NCBI GenBank assembly: GCA_040387375.1
Contig: JAZKDW010000011.1
Coordinates: 62,001 to 126,000 of the forward strand
Source: JAZKDW01 sp040387375
GTDB taxonomy: Bacteria > Pseudomonadota > Gammaproteobacteria > Burkholderiales > Burkholderiaceae_D
Length of the DNA stretch: 64,000 nucleotides
Direction: 5' to 3'
The notes beneath the pieces are model-generated. The model worked only from the letters and a program-made list of their open reading frames with translations, had not been told where the DNA came from and ran no database searches. Positions within the stretch are counted from its first letter, which is position 1, and every line of letters starts with the position of its first letter. Made by a program: the position numbers and the translations under genes. Below are positions 62,854 through 64,000 of the stretch, piece by piece.

Positions 62854-63678
62854 TTACCTTGTTGCGCGCAGCTCGGAGAATACGGGGGCGGTGTCGGGCC
62901 GGATGTCGCGCCACAGGAAAAACGATTCGGCCGCCTGCTCGACCAGCATGCCCAAACCATCTCTCACCGCAGCGCCATGTTGCGCGGCAAACTGCATGAA
63001 GACGGTTGGTTCGCTCCCATACATCATGTCGACCGCAAATGCATAGTCACCGAATACGGAGGGCGGGATGGCGGGCACTTCGGCGGCGATGCTGGCGGAG
63101 GTCGCGTTGACTATGATGTCGAACGTGCCCCGCAGGCTTGAAAAATCAGCCGCAAGAATATTGTCGTGCGCGCTTGCGAACTGCTGTGCCAGTTCTACCG
63201 CCTTCGACTGGGTGCGATTGGCAATCACCAGTTCAGCCGGACCTTCTGACAAAAATGGCAGGATGACACCGCGCGCGGCGCCGCCGGCACCGAGCAGCAA
63301 TACTCTTTTCCCGGTCATTGGAACACCGGCATTTTTCACGATATCGGCCACCAGTCCGACACCATCCGTGTTGTCGCCGACAATGGCGCCGTCAATGAAT
63401 TTCAGCGTATTGACCGCGCCGGCGGCACGCGCCCGCGCGGTAAGTTCATGGGCCAGCGCATGTGCTTCCAGCTTGAAAGGCACCGTGACGTTGGCGCCCC
63501 GCCCACCTCGCTTTATGAACGCCTGCACGGTGGCGACAAATCCGTCCAGCGGCGCCAGCAGGCGCTCGTAGACCAGGTTCTGTCTTGTCTGCGCCGCAAA
63601 GCGCGCATGGATGTCCGGCGATTTGCTGTGGGAGACCGGATGTCCGATCACCGCGTACAGGTCTGGCTTGTCTGTCAA
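62854..63678 (-). CDS. aroE: Shikimate dehydrogenase
   Basis: NADPH-dependent reduction of 3-dehydroshikimate in aromatic amino-acid synthesis. 274 residues: VIGHPVSHSKSPDIHARF, NVTVPFK with the catalytic Lys, GDNTDGVGLV with Asp, VLLLGAGGAARGVI (NADP site) and NRTQSKAVEL. The start is a TTG at 63676-63678, 2 bases after the stop of the TonB-like gene. No nearby ATG is better. Confidence 0.94.
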   Translation of the reverse strand: MTDKPDLYAVIGHPVSHSKSPDIHARFAAQTRQNLVYERLLAPLDGFVATVQAFIKRGGRGANVTVPFKLEAHALAHELTARARAAGAVNTLKFIDGAIVGDNTDGVGLVADIVKNAGVPMTGKRVLLLGAGGAARGVILPFLSEGPAELVIANRTQSKAVELAQQFASAHDNILAADFSSLRGTFDIIVNATSASIAAEVPAIPPSVFGDYAFAVDMMYGSEPTVFMQFAAQHGAAVRDGLGMLVEQAAESFFLWRDIRPDTAPVFSELRATR

Positions 63679-63680
63679 AA

Positions 63681-64000
63681 CTATCCCCCTCGTAATTCTG
63701 CTTCAAGCACATCGTCGCGTGTGAATTTGAAGCGGGTAATGATTTCCCATACATCGTTCTTGCCGGTCGAGCGCATCCTTTCGGGAAACGGCCCGAATGG
63801 CGCTGCTCCGCGCACGATGCGCAATGCCGCTTGATCGAGCGCGGCATTGCCCGAACTGATCTCGACACGGGGACCGCCTTCTTTTTCGTAAATGGAGCCA
63901 TTGTCAAAAATGGGAATATAAATCACCAGTTCGCCGTACAGCTTCTTGCCGTTTTGCTGCGGAAATCTGACCGTGCCCAGATTTTCTATCTTTTTTTGCA
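63681..64000 (-). CDS. TonB-family C-terminal domain protein, 5' end outside window
   Basis: The last 105 or so codons of a gene entering from the right edge; the frame stays open to the edge. ENLGTVRFPQ, YGELVIYIPIFDNGSIY, ALDQAALRIVRGAAPFGPFP and DVWEIITRFKF match the C-terminal periplasmic domain of TonB/TolA-like energy transducers. The N-terminal membrane anchor and Pro-rich spacer lie outside the window. It stops 2 bases before aroE, so it is probably co-transcribed. Confidence 0.85.
   Translation of the reverse strand, partial: QKKIENLGTVRFPQQNGKKLYGELVIYIPIFDNGSIYEKEGGPRVEISSGNAALDQAALRIVRGAAPFGPFPERMRSTGKNDVWEIITRFKFTRDDVLEAELRGG

Overview
The window looks like the chromosome of a betaproteobacterium of the order Burkholderiales, probably Oxalobacteraceae. 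This rests on gene content and order, not on a marker gene: yqgE-ruvX-pyrR-pyrB-pseudo-pyrC-plsC in a row, a pilG-pilH-pilI-pilJ-chpA chemosensory operon beside a rubredoxin, thiD-like and hemL group, and an EPS-type MarR regulator beside a sugar cluster. No rRNA, tRNA or CRISPR array was seen.

Positions 1-26.5 kb are a surface-polysaccharide (O-antigen or exopolysaccharide) locus, all on the minus strand. From right to left it encodes dTDP-L-rhamnose synthesis (rfbB, A, C, D), GDP-mannose and GDP-L-fucose synthesis (manC, gmd, fcl), a MarR-type EPS regulator, and a CDP-deoxysugar branch (rfbF, rfbG, rfbH, a short-chain dehydrogenase and a split transketolase). Then come an ABC exporter (wzm, wzt) and a run of glycosyltransferases and methyltransferases. 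Two of these are fucosyltransferase-type enzymes (GT10 and, cut by the window edge, GT11), which fits the GDP-fucose genes. Many genes overlap by 4 bases and the 5-11 kb part is AT-rich, so this looks like a mosaic, horizontally exchanged cluster.

Positions 26.5-31 kb are accessory. A secreted protein carries eight Ig-like repeats joined to a minimal RHS core and a short unrecognised C-terminal tip, followed 5 bases later by a probable immunity gene. Next comes a REP-associated transposase fragment interrupted by a 100-N assembly gap and flanked by inverted repeats.

Positions 31-38.3 kb are housekeeping: apaH, plsC, a pseudo-dihydroorotase, pyrB, pyrR, ruvX, yqgE and a photolyase. Positions 38.3-46.1 kb hold an eight-gene aromatic meta-cleavage operon with a divergent GntR regulator. 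Its gene set (VOC extradiol dioxygenase, CmtD-like decarboxylase, then the oxalocrotonate branch) suggests 2,3-dihydroxybenzoate or a similar carboxylated catechol as substrate, ending in pyruvate and acetyl-CoA.

At 46.1-47.8 kb an intact IS4-family element with a 10-bp target duplication has inserted into a dispersed repeat; a second, uninterrupted copy lies at 60.5 kb. Positions 47.9-57.9 kb are the Pil-Chp twitching-motility chemosensory operon. The rest is rubredoxin, a ThiD-like kinase, hemL, corA, mtgA, aroE and the end of a TonB-type gene cut by the window edge.
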